From positions 1-64,000 of the forward strand of contig NZ_JAEMEF010000010.1 of NCBI RefSeq assembly GCF_016785945.1: DNA of 64,000 nucleotides, written 5' to 3'. Numbering within the stretch: position 1 is the stretch's first letter; each line of letters starts with the position of its first letter. This document shows positions 36,354 to 44,692 of this stretch, one piece after another. This DNA comes from Olleya sediminilitoris (lineage in GTDB: Bacteria > Bacteroidota > Bacteroidia > Flavobacteriales > Flavobacteriaceae). The translations under genes and the position numbers were made by a program. The notes under the pieces were generated by a model. That model had not been told where the DNA came from, did no database searches, and saw nothing but the letters and a program-made list of their open reading frames with translations.

Positions 36354-37040
36354 TTATTGTATGTTGATAACGTCTAATTCTATTTGTTCTAAATCATTAT
36401 TGATAACGTAATTACTTAATTTATCATTATCAAGTATTTGTCCACCATATTTAAAATCGTGAGATTTATCATTTAAATGAATGGTAATACTGTCTCCAAT
36501 TCGGTTTTTTGTTTCAATATTTAAAATGATTTTTTCTCCTGTTTTGTATTCATCAAGTTCATTACCTTCAACATCAGTAACAAAATAACGTGTTACTTCT
36601 TTTTCTTCCTCTTGTCTAGTTGTTGTTTCAATTTCTACAAAAGGATTATCAGGATTCCAAGGTTCTTCGTGTATAACACCTCTCATTTTCATTATTCCCC
36701 AGCCAATAGAAATATTCATGTGCAATGGTAGGTTGTTTACAGCATTAAAGGACTCTTGTAAGTCTAATATTTGTGCGTTTGCAAATTCCATTTTAAACAT
36801 GGTGCTTACACCATCACGTTTGTAAAAGACAATTTCGCCTTGACATTTACTTGTAGGAGAAAACATGCTTTCATAAAAAAAAGTGTCATCTGATGTAGAT
36901 TCAATAGCAAATTCAAGTTTATGACCAATACTTCTGGATACAGGACGTCCATTAATATCTGCTAGCTTACTATATACTTGGTTTACGTTAAGTATATTCC
37001 TAACTTGATTATCTATAAATAGTTTGGCAAGAAAACTCAT
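36354..37040 (-). CDS. tssD: Type VI secretion tube protein TssD (Hcp-like) with C-terminal extension
   Basis: 228 residues from the ATG at 37040; an upstream ATG at 37067 is in frame, but MSFLAKLFIDN is the usual TssD start. Residues 1-135 match Bacteroidota TssD/Hcp: FLAKLFIDNQVRNIL, then GHKLEFAIEST, GEIVFYKRDGVS and a final EEPW. The family normally ends here at about 130 residues. Another 90 residues follow (from about TRYFVTDVEGNELDEY), predicted to be a small beta domain. Extended tube proteins carry effectors. No other type VI genes are in the window. Confidence 0.82.
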   Translation of the reverse strand: MSFLAKLFIDNQVRNILNVNQVYSKLADINGRPVSRSIGHKLEFAIESTSDDTFFYESMFSPTSKCQGEIVFYKRDGVSTMFKMEFANAQILDLQESFNAVNNLPLHMNISIGWGIMKMRGVIHEEPWNPDNPFVEIETTTRQEEEKEVTRYFVTDVEGNELDEYKTGEKIILNIETKNRIGDSITIHLNDKSHDFKYGGQILDNDKLSNYVINNDLEQIELDVINIQ

Positions 37041-37147
37041 ATTTAAAACTTTTAAATAAATGTACAAAAAAAGAGTGTTATATCGAATATCATTCGGTTA
37101 ATAATTAAACAATAGTCAATTAAAATAATAATACCATTAATTAGCGC

Positions 37148-37155
37148 TACCTTTG
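37148..37155 (+). promoter_or_regulatory. -7 promoter element TACCTTTG of rhlE
   Basis: An exact TAnnTTTG box lies 55 bases before the helicase ATG. The 5' leader contains a small hairpin TGTTTAT/ATAAACA (37187-37204) just before the start codon. Confidence 0.5.
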
Positions 37156-37210
37156 CATTAAATAAAAGAGGTAACCTAATACATAGTGTTTATCTCAATA
37201 AACAGTATTT

Positions 37211-38515
37211 ATGTCATTTCAATCTTTAGGCCTATCTGAAGCCTTACTAAAAGCAATTAGTAAAAAAGGATACACTACACCAAGTCCAATTCAAGCAAAA
37301 GCAATACCTCCAGTTTTAGAAGGTCATGATGTTTTAGCGTCTGCACAAACCGGAACTGGTAAAACAGCAGGTTTTACATTACCATTATTACATATATTAT
37401 CAGAAAACCCTAAACAAAAGTTTAGACCAATTCGTGCGTTAATATTAACGCCAACACGTGAGTTAGCAGCACAAGTCTATGCTAATGTAAAAGAGTATAG
37501 CGAGTTTTTAAACTTGCGTAGTGCTGTGATTTTTGGAGGTGTTAATCAAAAACCGCAAGCAGCAACAATACGCCAAGGTGTGGATGTTTTAGTAGCAACA
37601 CCTGGTCGTTTAATTGATTTAGAAAGTCAAGGTTTACTATCGTTAAAACGTGTCGAGATTTTTGTTTTAGATGAAGCAGACCGTATGTTAGATATGGGAT
37701 TTTTACGTGATATTGAACGTGTCATGAAGCTAATGCCAGACAAACGTCAAAACTTAATGTTTTCGGCAACATTCTCTAAAGACATTAAAAAATTAGCACA
37801 AGGTATTTTAAATCGTCCTGTTCAAGTTGAAGCCACTCCAGAAAACTCAACAGTTGATGCAATTAAGCAAAAAATTTACCGTGTAGCAAAAGCTAAAAAA
37901 ACAGATCTAATTATCAAGCTAATAACAGATGGTAATTGGAAGCAAGTTTTAGTTTTTACACGTACAAAACATGGAGCCAATAAACTAGTCAAAAAAATGA
38001 TTAGTGATGGTATTAAAGCAGCAGCAATCCATGGAAATAAAAGTCAAGGTGCACGTACTAAAGCTTTGGCTGGTTTTAAAAGTGGAAGCATTAGTGTTTT
38101 AGTAGCAACTGATATTGCTGCACGTGGTTTGGATATTCCGTTATTACCTCATGTTATTAATTACGAAATTCCTAATATATCAGAAGACTACGTTCATAGA
38201 ATTGGTCGTACAGGTCGTGCAGGAGCCAATGGTGAAGCTATAAGTTTAGTTAGTGCAGACGAAACTACTTTTTTACGTGATATCCAAAAGTTAATAGGTA
38301 TGAAATTACCTGTTGAGATTTTAGAAGGGTTTGAACCAGATCCAAATGCGTCAACTGCACCTATTAAACCAGGACAAAACAGACGTAATCAATCAAGAAA
38401 TAATAAGCCTAAAGGCGAAAAAAATAAATCTAAATCTAATACTACTTCAAATTCTGGTGGTCGCAACAGAAGCCGAAATAGAAATAGAAGTAACGATAGA
38501 CGATCTAATAGCTAA
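37211..38515 (+). CDS. rhlE: DEAD-box ATP-dependent RNA helicase (RhlE type)
   Basis: A 434-residue helicase with the motifs in order: Q-motif [10 protein letters not shown], motif I AQTGTGKT, Ia [29 protein letters not shown], then helicase-C motifs including [12 protein letters not shown] and [10 protein letters not shown]. The tail from about 385 is basic and rich in Asn, Arg and Ser, binding RNA. It helps ribosome assembly or RNA turnover, often at low temperature. Two small conserved genes follow closely and are probably co-transcribed. Confidence 0.95.
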   Translation: MSFQSLGLSEALLKAISKKGYTTPSPIQAKAIPPVLEGHDVLASAQTGTGKTAGFTLPLLHILSENPKQKFRPIRALILTPTRELAAQVYANVKEYSEFLNLRSAVIFGGVNQKPQAATIRQGVDVLVATPGRLIDLESQGLLSLKRVEIFVLDEADRMLDMGFLRDIERVMKLMPDKRQNLMFSATFSKDIKKLAQGILNRPVQVEATPENSTVDAIKQKIYRVAKAKKTDLIIKLITDGNWKQVLVFTRTKHGANKLVKKMISDGIKAAAIHGNKSQGARTKALAGFKSGSISVLVATDIAARGLDIPLLPHVINYEIPNISEDYVHRIGRTGRAGANGEAISLVSADETTFLRDIQKLIGMKLPVEILEGFEPDPNASTAPIKPGQNRRNQSRNNKPKGEKNKSKSNTTSNSGGRNRSRNRNRSNDRRSNS

Positions 38516-38522
38516 ATAAAAG

Positions 38523-38738
38523 ATGACACAAAATTTAAAAAATAAAATTATTGAAGTTTGTGATAAAAAAATAGCTCAAAAAGGAGATACTGTTGGTGTC
38601 TCCTTTTATGCGTTTTTTAAAAATAAAAACGACAACCCAGAGTTGTTAATGGAGGCTGCAACTTGGTGGATACAAACACACCAATTAGATCATTTTGAAA
38701 AAGCAGTCAAGATTAAACGTTTAATAGAAAACAGTTAA
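38523..38738 (+). CDS. Small conserved protein (DUF6500-like)
   Basis: A 71-residue cytoplasmic protein: KNKIIEVCDKKIAQKGDTVG at the start, then FYAFFKNKNDNPELLMEAATWW. I associate this pattern with a short conserved Bacteroidota/proteobacterial family (DUF6500), of unknown role. It lies seven bases after rhlE and its stop directly abuts the next gene, so all three are co-transcribed. Confidence 0.7.
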   Translation: MTQNLKNKIIEVCDKKIAQKGDTVGVSFYAFFKNKNDNPELLMEAATWWIQTHQLDHFEKAVKIKRLIENS

Positions 38739-38966
38739 ATGGAAACTCAAAAAAACAACCCTTTACATGGTGTTAAGTTAGAACAAATTGTAACTGACTT
38801 ACAAGTACATTACGGTTGGGAATATATGGGACACGTTATTAATATAAAATGTTTTAATGATAATCCGTCTGTAAAATCTAGTCTTAAATTTTTGCGTCGT
38901 ACACCTTGGGCTAGAACTAAAGTAGAAAACATGTATTTAAATTACTTGAAGAAAAATACTAAGTAG
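38739..38966 (+). CDS. VF530-family (DUF2132) putative DNA-binding protein
   Basis: 75 residues matching the VF530 family: [20 protein letters not shown], then [19 protein letters not shown] and [13 protein letters not shown]. The solved member has a small alpha fold proposed to bind DNA. It starts at the base after the previous stop. About 80 bases of its 3' end are repeated in degenerate form at 40564-40643. Confidence 0.88.
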   Translation: METQKNNPLHGVKLEQIVTDLQVHYGWEYMGHVINIKCFNDNPSVKSSLKFLRRTPWARTKVENMYLNYLKKNTK

Positions 38967-39043
38967 TTTTTTGAATGGTAAATTATTTTGTGTTTCAAAT
39001 TAGCTAACATATAATTTTGGATTTTTAATTAACTATTTAATAT

Positions 39044-39088
39044 AAAAAAAAAACAGACCTTTTAAGATAAAAGGTCTGTTTTTTTTTT
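39044..39088. terminator. Bidirectional terminator between VF530 gene and lipoprotein gene
   Basis: The stem ACAGACCTTTT/AAAAGGTCTGT (39053-39063, 39069-39079) has a run of As before it and Ts after it, between convergent genes. Confidence 0.85.
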
Positions 39089-40259
39089 AGTTTATGATAT
39101 TTGACATAATATTCAAATTTGAAGATTCAATTAAGTCATCTACAATATTGTGCCCAGTAAATCTAGTGAAGAAGACTGCTGTTGTTTTATATGTACCTAC
39201 AGGTAAATTACCAATTATTTGTACATTTACATTAGCACTTTCTCCAGGTGCTAAACCACCTCCAATTAAGACTCTTGTTGCAGTAATTAAATTTGTGTTG
39301 ATATCAGGAACTTTATTTTCATACATAGTTGCTGATTGATATTCGATTTTATGATTCCCTATATTTTTCCATCTTGTAATACCAGTAAAATATTCTGATG
39401 AATTTGATGTGATTATATCAGGAGTAGTAAGATCAGGATTTTCAATTTCTACTGGGTTTTTGACGTCAACAAATACATTAGTCCATTTTATTCTATTGTT
39501 TGCATCATCTCTCATTACAATAATAAATCTTTTTGGGTAGGAAAAATTAAAACTAATTTCACCAGTCGGATATGGTGTATCAACGTTTATAATAGAAATA
39601 GACGAATCTTGAGTGTAAAATACTTCCTCAGCATCAAATGTAACTGTTGGTGTTAGGTCTGAAAAATCAGTTCCAGCTGGAACAAATAAATATATATCTT
39701 CTTTGTCAACATTAGTTACTCTTCGTTCTATGATAACATCATCTGTTAGTTGTGAGTTTTTAATACCCTCAAATCTGAAATCTGTTACAGTTAATGTCGA
39801 AAGTGTTGATGTTGCTTCGTGTTCAATCGTTACTGTGTAGTGTAATAGTTCTTCTGTTTCATCTAAAACATTTACTATAGTATGAATTTGGCTTTGTGTT
39901 TCATAATTTAGATTGGTGTTTTGTCCTGGTAAAATATTGAATTTACTTAAATTTAACTCGTTTGATGTGATAGCAGAAGCAATTCCATTTAGAGAAATTG
40001 TATTTGAAATTATAATATTAATCTCACCATAATTTGTTTCCTGATTATTTACAATTGTAGGTTGTGTAATATTAATTGAAACAGGTGTTATTCCTAGTAA
40101 AGGGAAGTCTAATAATCTAGCATCTTCAATGTTTATTACATCTTGACTTTGTTCAGGGGTTTGTTGAGGGGCTTGTTCTTGGGGTGATTCATCGCTACTA
40201 CAATTTGTAAAAATTATAGTGATTAATGTAAGAATTAAAGTTATTGATGTTTTTCTCAT
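39087..40259 (-). CDS. Lipoprotein with C-terminal CARDB-like domain
   Basis: A 390-residue protein with a lipoprotein signal (IFTNC, lipidated C20) followed by a Pro/Gln-rich linker. The middle has two or three beta-sandwich-like segments of the kind seen in Bacteroidota surface lipoproteins. The last 110 residues, with GGGLAPGESANVNVQI, resemble a CARDB/Ig-like adhesion domain. No enzyme motif is seen. Surface exposure or binding is inference. It lies between the VF530 gene and its degenerate 3' copy, suggesting local rearrangement. Confidence 0.7.
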   Translation of the reverse strand: MRKTSITLILTLITIIFTNCSSDESPQEQAPQQTPEQSQDVINIEDARLLDFPLLGITPVSINITQPTIVNNQETNYGEINIIISNTISLNGIASAITSNELNLSKFNILPGQNTNLNYETQSQIHTIVNVLDETEELLHYTVTIEHEATSTLSTLTVTDFRFEGIKNSQLTDDVIIERRVTNVDKEDIYLFVPAGTDFSDLTPTVTFDAEEVFYTQDSSISIINVDTPYPTGEISFNFSYPKRFIIVMRDDANNRIKWTNVFVDVKNPVEIENPDLTTPDIITSNSSEYFTGITRWKNIGNHKIEYQSATMYENKVPDINTNLITATRVLIGGGLAPGESANVNVQIIGNLPVGTYKTTAVFFTRFTGHNIVDDLIESSNLNIMSNIIN

Positions 40260-40776
40260 AATTGATTTGTGACAATTGTTAGGGTTTTAATTAGAATATT
40301 AAATGGTTAAAGAATCTTTTTTTTTAAGTTTAAACATAGTCAAATCTACATTGTTAACTTAGACTTTTGTTTAATTTAATGTTATGAATTAGTGTCTATT
40401 TGAGTTTCTTTTTTTAATTAAAAGTCAGTTGCAAAATTGAAATATTAATAAATGTCTTTAGAAGAGTTTACTTGGGTTTTATCCTTTATTGTTATCGTTT
40501 ATAGATCTGAATAGAAAAAACATTTTATAAGCTTGGATTGTAATGACTCTAATTTTACTATTAAATTTTTGCGTGTACACCTTGGGCTAGAACTAAAGTA
40601 GAACACATGTATTTAAATTACTTGAAGAAAATAGTAAGTAGTTTTTGGAGGAGTAGCTTTTAGTTGTTCGTGGTTTTATCCGTCTTTGTGTAAAGAGTTT
40701 TCCAAAGAAGAACAGACGTTAAAACATATAGCAGTCTTTTGATTAAGCAATAAGGCATAATTATTTTTTTACTGTG
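40260..40776. other. 517-base region without an intact gene
   Basis: It holds the 5' region of the lipoprotein gene and, at about 40564-40643, a decayed copy of the 3' end of the VF530 gene. Nothing else is recognisable. Confidence 0.6.
40564..40643 (+). pseudogene. Degenerate 3' fragment of the VF530-family gene
   Basis: The bases from TTAAATTTTTGCG through CTTGAAGAAAATAGTAAGTAG match 38884-38968 with a few substitutions and deletions (GCGTGTACACC against GCGTCGTACACC; GAACACATG against GAAAACATG). The reading frame is broken and no start remains. It is a duplication scar about 1.6 kb from the intact gene, on the same strand. Confidence 0.75.
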
Positions 40777-41730
40777 TTACTTACAATTATTTGTCAGTAA
40801 ATCTTCAAACTTTAAAACAACAATTTCTTGATTTTCATCTTGTGATACTGAAACAAAAATGTAAGTGTCATTCAAGTATCTTATCTTAAAGTCAGTATTT
40901 TTACTATAAATACTATTAATCCTACATTCGATAAATTCCAGGTTTTTAAAGTTTTTCGGGAGAATAAATTCATTTCTAAATTGACCAATAATGCCTAATA
41001 TAGGTATTAGTAAGAATTTAAAACTTAATATAAAGACTATCGTTCCAATAATTATTTTTTTTGGAGATTCATTGAATTCTGTGGTTTTAGATGAATTTGA
41101 ATCGCTTTTTTTCTCGTTTGTAAGGCTTTGTTCCAATTTATTCACGAGTTTATTAATTAAAGGGATGAATCTGAGAATGTTAATGATTCCAAAAATAAGA
41201 TTGATTAATAATCCAATTACAACTATGGCGATAATAATGGTTAATAATAGAATAAAAAGTGAATTTTCCTCAACTATTGATTTTTGTTGTGGTATCAAAA
41301 TAATGTAAATTATGTACCAAATAACACCAGATATTACAAATAAATAAACAATCTTACCAATAATCCGTTTTGTGTTTAAATTACCTGGTTTTTCCAATTT
41401 ACCGCTTACAAACCTCATTAACCCGAGTCTAATCGCAAAATAAATCATCGTTAAAACAAAAAGAGAAAGTAGTCCGTCTGCAATAACTTGAGTTACGGAA
41501 AAAAAGCGAATATATGAAGGAGAAATTATTAATAGCTCCCATATTTGCCAAATTCCTCCTATCAAAGTAGGTACTAATACTATTATATTTAGATGTTCTT
41601 TTAGCCAATTCGAATGCTTGCTAATTGAGGAAGAAGGTTTGTCTTTTTTCATATTTGCATTAGAATCTTTTTTAATATCAAGTAATATTTCACAGATTTG
41701 ATGTAGTTTTAATACTTCTACAACCCTCAT
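40777..41730 (-). CDS. Membrane protein of unknown function
   Basis: A 317-residue protein; family not recognised. It has four predicted membrane helices in the first two thirds (around LNIIVLVPTLIGGIWQIW, GLLSLFVLTMIYFAIRLGL, IVYLFVISGVIWYIIYIIL and LFILLLTIIIAIVVIGLLIN) and probably one more near IIIGTIVFILSFKFLLIPIL. A soluble tail of about 60 residues follows. The ATG at 41730 gives a 26-residue charged leader; the ATG at 41652 (MKKDKP) is an alternative. It lies next to a gene-fragment scar, which fits an accessory gene. Confidence 0.55.
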   Translation of the reverse strand: MRVVEVLKLHQICEILLDIKKDSNANMKKDKPSSSISKHSNWLKEHLNIIVLVPTLIGGIWQIWELLIISPSYIRFFSVTQVIADGLLSLFVLTMIYFAIRLGLMRFVSGKLEKPGNLNTKRIIGKIVYLFVISGVIWYIIYIILIPQQKSIVEENSLFILLLTIIIAIVVIGLLINLIFGIINILRFIPLINKLVNKLEQSLTNEKKSDSNSSKTTEFNESPKKIIIGTIVFILSFKFLLIPILGIIGQFRNEFILPKNFKNLEFIECRINSIYSKNTDFKIRYLNDTYIFVSVSQDENQEIVVLKFEDLLTNNCK

Positions 41731-41789
41731 TAATAGACTTATATCTGACGTTAAACGAAGTTAGTATAAAATTCTGAGAAAGTAATAAA

Positions 41790-42239
41790 TTATTGTAACT
41801 GTCTCAAACCTTCATAAATAACTATGCTTACAGCATTGGCTAGGTTTAAACTTCTAATATGTTTGCTGTAAAGTGGTATTTTATAAAGAGAATCAGAATG
41901 TGTTTTAATGATATTTTTATCTAATCCAACAGATTCTTTTCCGAAAACTAAAAACTGATTGTCTTCAAATGGAATTTCCCAATGAGATTTTGTTCCGTGA
42001 CTAGAGAAGAAAGCAAATTTTTCGTTTTTATTAGTTTCAAAAAAATCTTCTTTTGATTCATACATTACAACATTTAAATGTTTCCAGTAATCTAATCCAG
42101 CGCGTTTTAAACGTTTGTCACTTAATTCAAAACCAAAAGGTTTAACTAAGTGTAATGTGCTTCCAGACGCTAAGGCTAGTCTGCCTATGTTTCCTGTATT
42201 GTTTGGTATTTCTGGTTCTATTAAAACAATGTTTAACAT
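41790..42239 (-). CDS. trmL: tRNA (cytidine(34)-2'-O)-methyltransferase
   Basis: A 149-residue SPOUT methyltransferase. It has LIEPEIPNNTGNIGRLALAS near the start and the knotted C-terminal LVFGKESVGL, IPLYSKHIRSLNLANAVSIV. Length and motifs are those of TrmL, which methylates the wobble base of tRNA-Leu. A 71-residue membrane protein gene lies two bases upstream on the same strand. Confidence 0.92.
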   Translation of the reverse strand: MLNIVLIEPEIPNNTGNIGRLALASGSTLHLVKPFGFELSDKRLKRAGLDYWKHLNVVMYESKEDFFETNKNEKFAFFSSHGTKSHWEIPFEDNQFLVFGKESVGLDKNIIKTHSDSLYKIPLYSKHIRSLNLANAVSIVIYEGLRQLQ

Positions 42240-42241
42240 AT

Positions 42242-42457
42242 TTATTTTTTAGTTAATGTGACAATTATTAATCTAACTAACAACACCCAAGGAAGTCCAT
42301 GTAAGACCACGTCAAACCAATCTTTTAGTTGCATACCATTGGCTCCTCCAGCAATCCATTTAATTTTGCCCCAAATGTGTGGTTCCGGAAAAAAAGGAGC
42401 TAATCCAAGAGTTAAACACAATAGTATTATTAGTCTAAAATCGTTAAGTAGTTTCAT
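42242..42457 (-). CDS. Small conserved membrane protein
   Basis: A 71-residue protein with two hydrophobic segments (residues about 8-23 and 50-68) and a conserved-looking loop LGLAPFFPEPHIWGKIKW with KDWFDVVLHGLPW. It matches a short Flavobacteriaceae family that I recall only without a proven function. It is probably co-transcribed with trmL, which starts two bases after its stop. Confidence 0.65.
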   Translation of the reverse strand: MKLLNDFRLIILLCLTLGLAPFFPEPHIWGKIKWIAGGANGMQLKDWFDVVLHGLPWVLLVRLIIVTLTKK

Positions 42458-42493
42458 AAAAAAAATGCCTATTCAAATATACTGAATAGGCAT
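42458..42493 (-). terminator. Terminator after the 49-residue small gene
   Basis: The stem ATGCCTATTCA/TGAATAGGCAT (42465-42475, 42483-42493) is followed on the minus strand by eight Ts. It ends the small gene at 42516-42665 and separates it from the membrane protein-trmL transcript. Confidence 0.8.
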
Positions 42494-42515
42494 TAAATAT
42501 AAAGCTATTTTTAAA

Positions 42516-42665
42516 TTAGCTAATCGTTTTATTTTGTTGTTTTTTGATAGTTGCTTTATCAATATCAAAATCGTTTGTATCCATTTTTGTGTTCGCTGTT
42601 GGATTTGTTGGATTAGTTTGTTCAACAGTAGTTTTAAATTTCTTTCTATCTTTTATCATTCCCAT
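42516..42665 (-). CDS. 49-residue small hydrophilic protein
   Basis: An ATG at 42665 opens a 49-codon frame beginning MGMIKDRKKFKTTVEQTN, with a PTNPTANT linker and KKQQNKTIS at the end. It is charged, without membrane or signal segment, and probably disordered. Support for a real gene: it has a promoter-like TATCTTTA upstream on the minus strand and a strong terminator 20-50 bases after the stop, so it forms a complete transcription unit. Function unknown. Confidence 0.6.
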   Translation of the reverse strand: MGMIKDRKKFKTTVEQTNPTNPTANTKMDTNDFDIDKATIKKQQNKTIS

Positions 42666-42769
42666 AATTTATTTTTTTTGGTTCGTAATAAAGATACTGT
42701 TTACTTAAGCTATTGTCTCACAAGGCTTAGTTAAAGTCTTTAGCCTAAGTGTTAAACTCTCTTAAAAGG

Positions 42770-43231
42770 TTACTTAAGTATCATTTTCATTTCAATCATC
42801 CTGTTTTTAAACCCTTTTTTTTGATACGCTTTTATTGCAGACTCGTTATCACTATAAACTTCAAGTCTAGTTTCAAAAATATTTAAACTAATAGACCATT
42901 GTTTTAGTTGCTCGATTATATCTTGAATTATACCTTGACCTCTAAATTTTGGATCTACATACATAAAACCCATATAAGTATATGTGTCAATGTTATGATA
43001 CGGTTTAGCTTTAACAACTTTTGCATATCCACAGGCTATTAAATGGTTGTTTGTTGTCGCAACAATTAATTTAGTGTCATTAGACTGTATTAAATAATCT
43101 AAGTCATAGTAAGTACAATTTTCTTTTAAAACGGAATCAAATGGACGTTCATAGGCAATTAATTGTTGTTCAAATTGTAATAATTTTGGTTTATCTTCCA
43201 AAGTTGCTTCTCTAAACGTAATTGCAGCCAT
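42770..43231 (-). CDS. GNAT-family N-acetyltransferase
   Basis: A 153-residue GNAT enzyme. The acetyl-CoA site FMYVDPKFRGQGIIQDIIEQL (beta4-alpha3, R/Q-x-x-G-x-G/A form) and the C-terminal VYSDNESAIKAYQKKGF are typical. The acceptor amine is unknown. It lies nine bases after trpA on the same strand and so is likely expressed with the trp operon, but a role in tryptophan metabolism is not implied. Confidence 0.88.
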   Translation of the reverse strand: MAAITFREATLEDKPKLLQFEQQLIAYERPFDSVLKENCTYYDLDYLIQSNDTKLIVATTNNHLIACGYAKVVKAKPYHNIDTYTYMGFMYVDPKFRGQGIIQDIIEQLKQWSISLNIFETRLEVYSDNESAIKAYQKKGFKNRMIEMKMILK

Positions 43232-43240
43232 ACTTGAATT

Positions 43241-44005
43241 TTATTTTAAAATAGAATCTGTAAAATTGTCAATATTGGTATTGCCATGTTTTGTTAAGTG
43301 TTTTATAAATGCACTACCAATAATTGCTCCTTTAGCGTATGTTGTAGCTTGAGTAAATGTTTTATTGTCAGAGATACCAAAACCTACTATTTGTGGATTT
43401 TTTAGTTTCATGTCTGCAATACGTTTGAAGTAGTCGGTCTGTTCTGTTCCAAAACCAGAGCTACTTCCCGTAACGCTTGCGCTACTTACCATATAAATAA
43501 AACCGTTAGAGATCGAATCAATAAAGTTAATACGCTCTACGCTAGTTTGTGGAGTGATTAAAAAGACATTTATTAAACCATATTTTTCAAAAATAGTTTT
43601 GTATTGTTCATTATAAACATCTACAGGTAAATCCGGAATGATTAAACCATCAATACCGATGGCTTGACATTTTTTACAAAAAGCTTCAACACCATATTGT
43701 AACATAGGGTTGAAATAGCCCATTATTATTAAAGGAATAGAGACCGTTTTTCTGATGTCTTTAAGTTGATTGAATAACGTGTCTGTTGTCATTCCGTTTT
43801 TTAAAGCTTGTGTAGAGCTAGCTTGTATTGTTGGCCCATCTGCCAATGGATCGCTAAACGGAAGTCCAATTTCTATCATGTCTACTCCGTTTTTTTCAAG
43901 GTCTTCTATAATCGAAACAGTGTCGTTTAGTGTTGGATATCCAGCTGAGAAGTATATGCTTAATAGCTTTTTGTCTTCTTTTAGTTTTTGATTTATTCTG
44001 TTCAT
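43241..44005 (-). CDS. trpA: Tryptophan synthase alpha chain
   Basis: A 254-residue TIM barrel. It contains MIEIGLPFSDPLADGPTIQ (catalytic Glu in IEIGLPFSDP and Asp in DPLADG) and SSASVTG, which binds the indole-glycerol-phosphate phosphate. It cleaves indole-3-glycerol phosphate and passes indole to TrpB. Unusually, 770 bases with a GIY-YIG gene and repeats separate it from trpB, its partner subunit, so its expression may be weakened relative to trpB. Confidence 0.96.
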   Translation of the reverse strand: MNRINQKLKEDKKLLSIYFSAGYPTLNDTVSIIEDLEKNGVDMIEIGLPFSDPLADGPTIQASSTQALKNGMTTDTLFNQLKDIRKTVSIPLIIMGYFNPMLQYGVEAFCKKCQAIGIDGLIIPDLPVDVYNEQYKTIFEKYGLINVFLITPQTSVERINFIDSISNGFIYMVSSASVTGSSSGFGTEQTDYFKRIADMKLKNPQIVGFGISDNKTFTQATTYAKGAIIGSAFIKHLTKHGNTNIDNFTDSILK

Positions 44006-44030
44006 TTTTAAATGAATTTTTTTGTTTCCT

Positions 44031-44123
44031 GTGAGATGCTGAAACGAGTTCAGTATGACGTTTTGTTTGTAATTTGCTTTGTTATTAAGTTACGTCAATC
44101 TGAACTTGGTTCAGATTTACATT
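44031..44123. repeat. 93-base REPIN-like repeat, copy 1
   Basis: It begins GTGAGATGCTGAAACGAGTT and ends CAGATTTACATT. It contains CTGAAACGAGTTCAG with GACGT and, inverted after a loop of about 33 bases, ACGTC with CTGAACTTGGTTCAG, so the whole can fold into a long hairpin. It has about five differences from copy 2. It sits between trpA and the GIY-YIG gene. Confidence 0.85.
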
Positions 44124-44395
44124 GTTAGTGTTTTTAGGGTTGGATTTTGTTCTTTAATTAAATTTAGTTTCCATTCCTTTTTCCAATTTTTAATTTGTTT
44201 TTCTCTCAATATAGCTTGATTAATATCGGTGAATATTTCGTAGTAAATCAAATCTTTTAAATTATATTTTTTTGTAAACACCGAACCAATTCCGTTTTGA
44301 TGTTCAGTAATTCTCTTGTTTAAATCTGTTGTTAGGCCTACATAAAATGTTGTTCTGTACTTATTGGTGATTATGTAAGTGTAGCTTGTTTTCAT
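44117..44395 (-). CDS. GIY-YIG nuclease family protein (UPF0213-like)
   Basis: A 92-residue single-domain GIY-YIG protein. Here GIY is YTYII and YIG is FYVGLT; NKRITEHQNG carries the conserved Arg and His, and YYEIF the metal-binding Glu. The end of the gene overlaps the edge of repeat copy 1 by a few bases, and the other copies lie upstream. Such tiny GIY-YIG genes are multicopy in many Flavobacteriaceae. Here the nuclease is flanked by REPIN-like repeats, as RAYT transposase genes are by REPs. Its activity is unproven. Confidence 0.85.
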   Translation of the reverse strand: MKTSYTYIITNKYRTTFYVGLTTDLNKRITEHQNGIGSVFTKKYNLKDLIYYEIFTDINQAILREKQIKNWKKEWKLNLIKEQNPTLKTLTM

Positions 44396-44442
44396 TGTTA
44401 TGAGATACAGGAACTAGTTTTGTTATTTTTTGACTCTTCTAG

Positions 44443-44535
44443 TGAGATACTGAAACAAGTTCAGTATGACGTTGTGTTTGTGATTTGCTTTGTTATTAAG
44501 TTACGTCAATCTGAACTTGTTTCAGATTTACATTA
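44443..44535. repeat. 93-base REPIN-like repeat, copy 2
   Basis: It begins GTGAGATACTGAAACAAGTT. The two inner palindromes CTGAAACAAGTTCAG and CTGAACTTGTTTCAG are exact reverse complements in this copy, making it the most symmetrical. It lies 48 bases from the start of the GIY-YIG gene. Confidence 0.88.
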
Positions 44536-44582
44536 TTTTAGTGTTGCAATTGCAGTGTTTATTGTGTTGTTTTTATTTTCTT

Positions 44583-44675
44583 GTGAGATACTGAAACGAG
44601 TTCAGTATGACGTTGTGTTTGTGATTTACTGTGTTATTAAGTTACGTCAATCTGAACTTGTTTCAGATTCACATT
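44583..44675. repeat. 93-base REPIN-like repeat, copy 3
   Basis: It is exactly the same length as copies 1 and 2 and differs from copy 2 at four positions. It lies 47 bases beyond copy 2 and 17 bases before the second repeat type. Confidence 0.88.
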
Positions 44676-44692
44676 AGTTTTGCTAATTGTTT

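Noticed and set aside
36354-37040. TssD-like protein considered as a phage tail-tube gene of a prophage remnant
   Set aside because: The start FLAKLF and the EEPW block fit Bacteroidota TssD, and no phage genes are nearby.
44420-44677. Plus-strand 85-codon open frame over the 93-base repeats
   Set aside because: It is composed of the repeat sequence itself read through twice; the repeated peptide is a by-product of the hairpin repeats.
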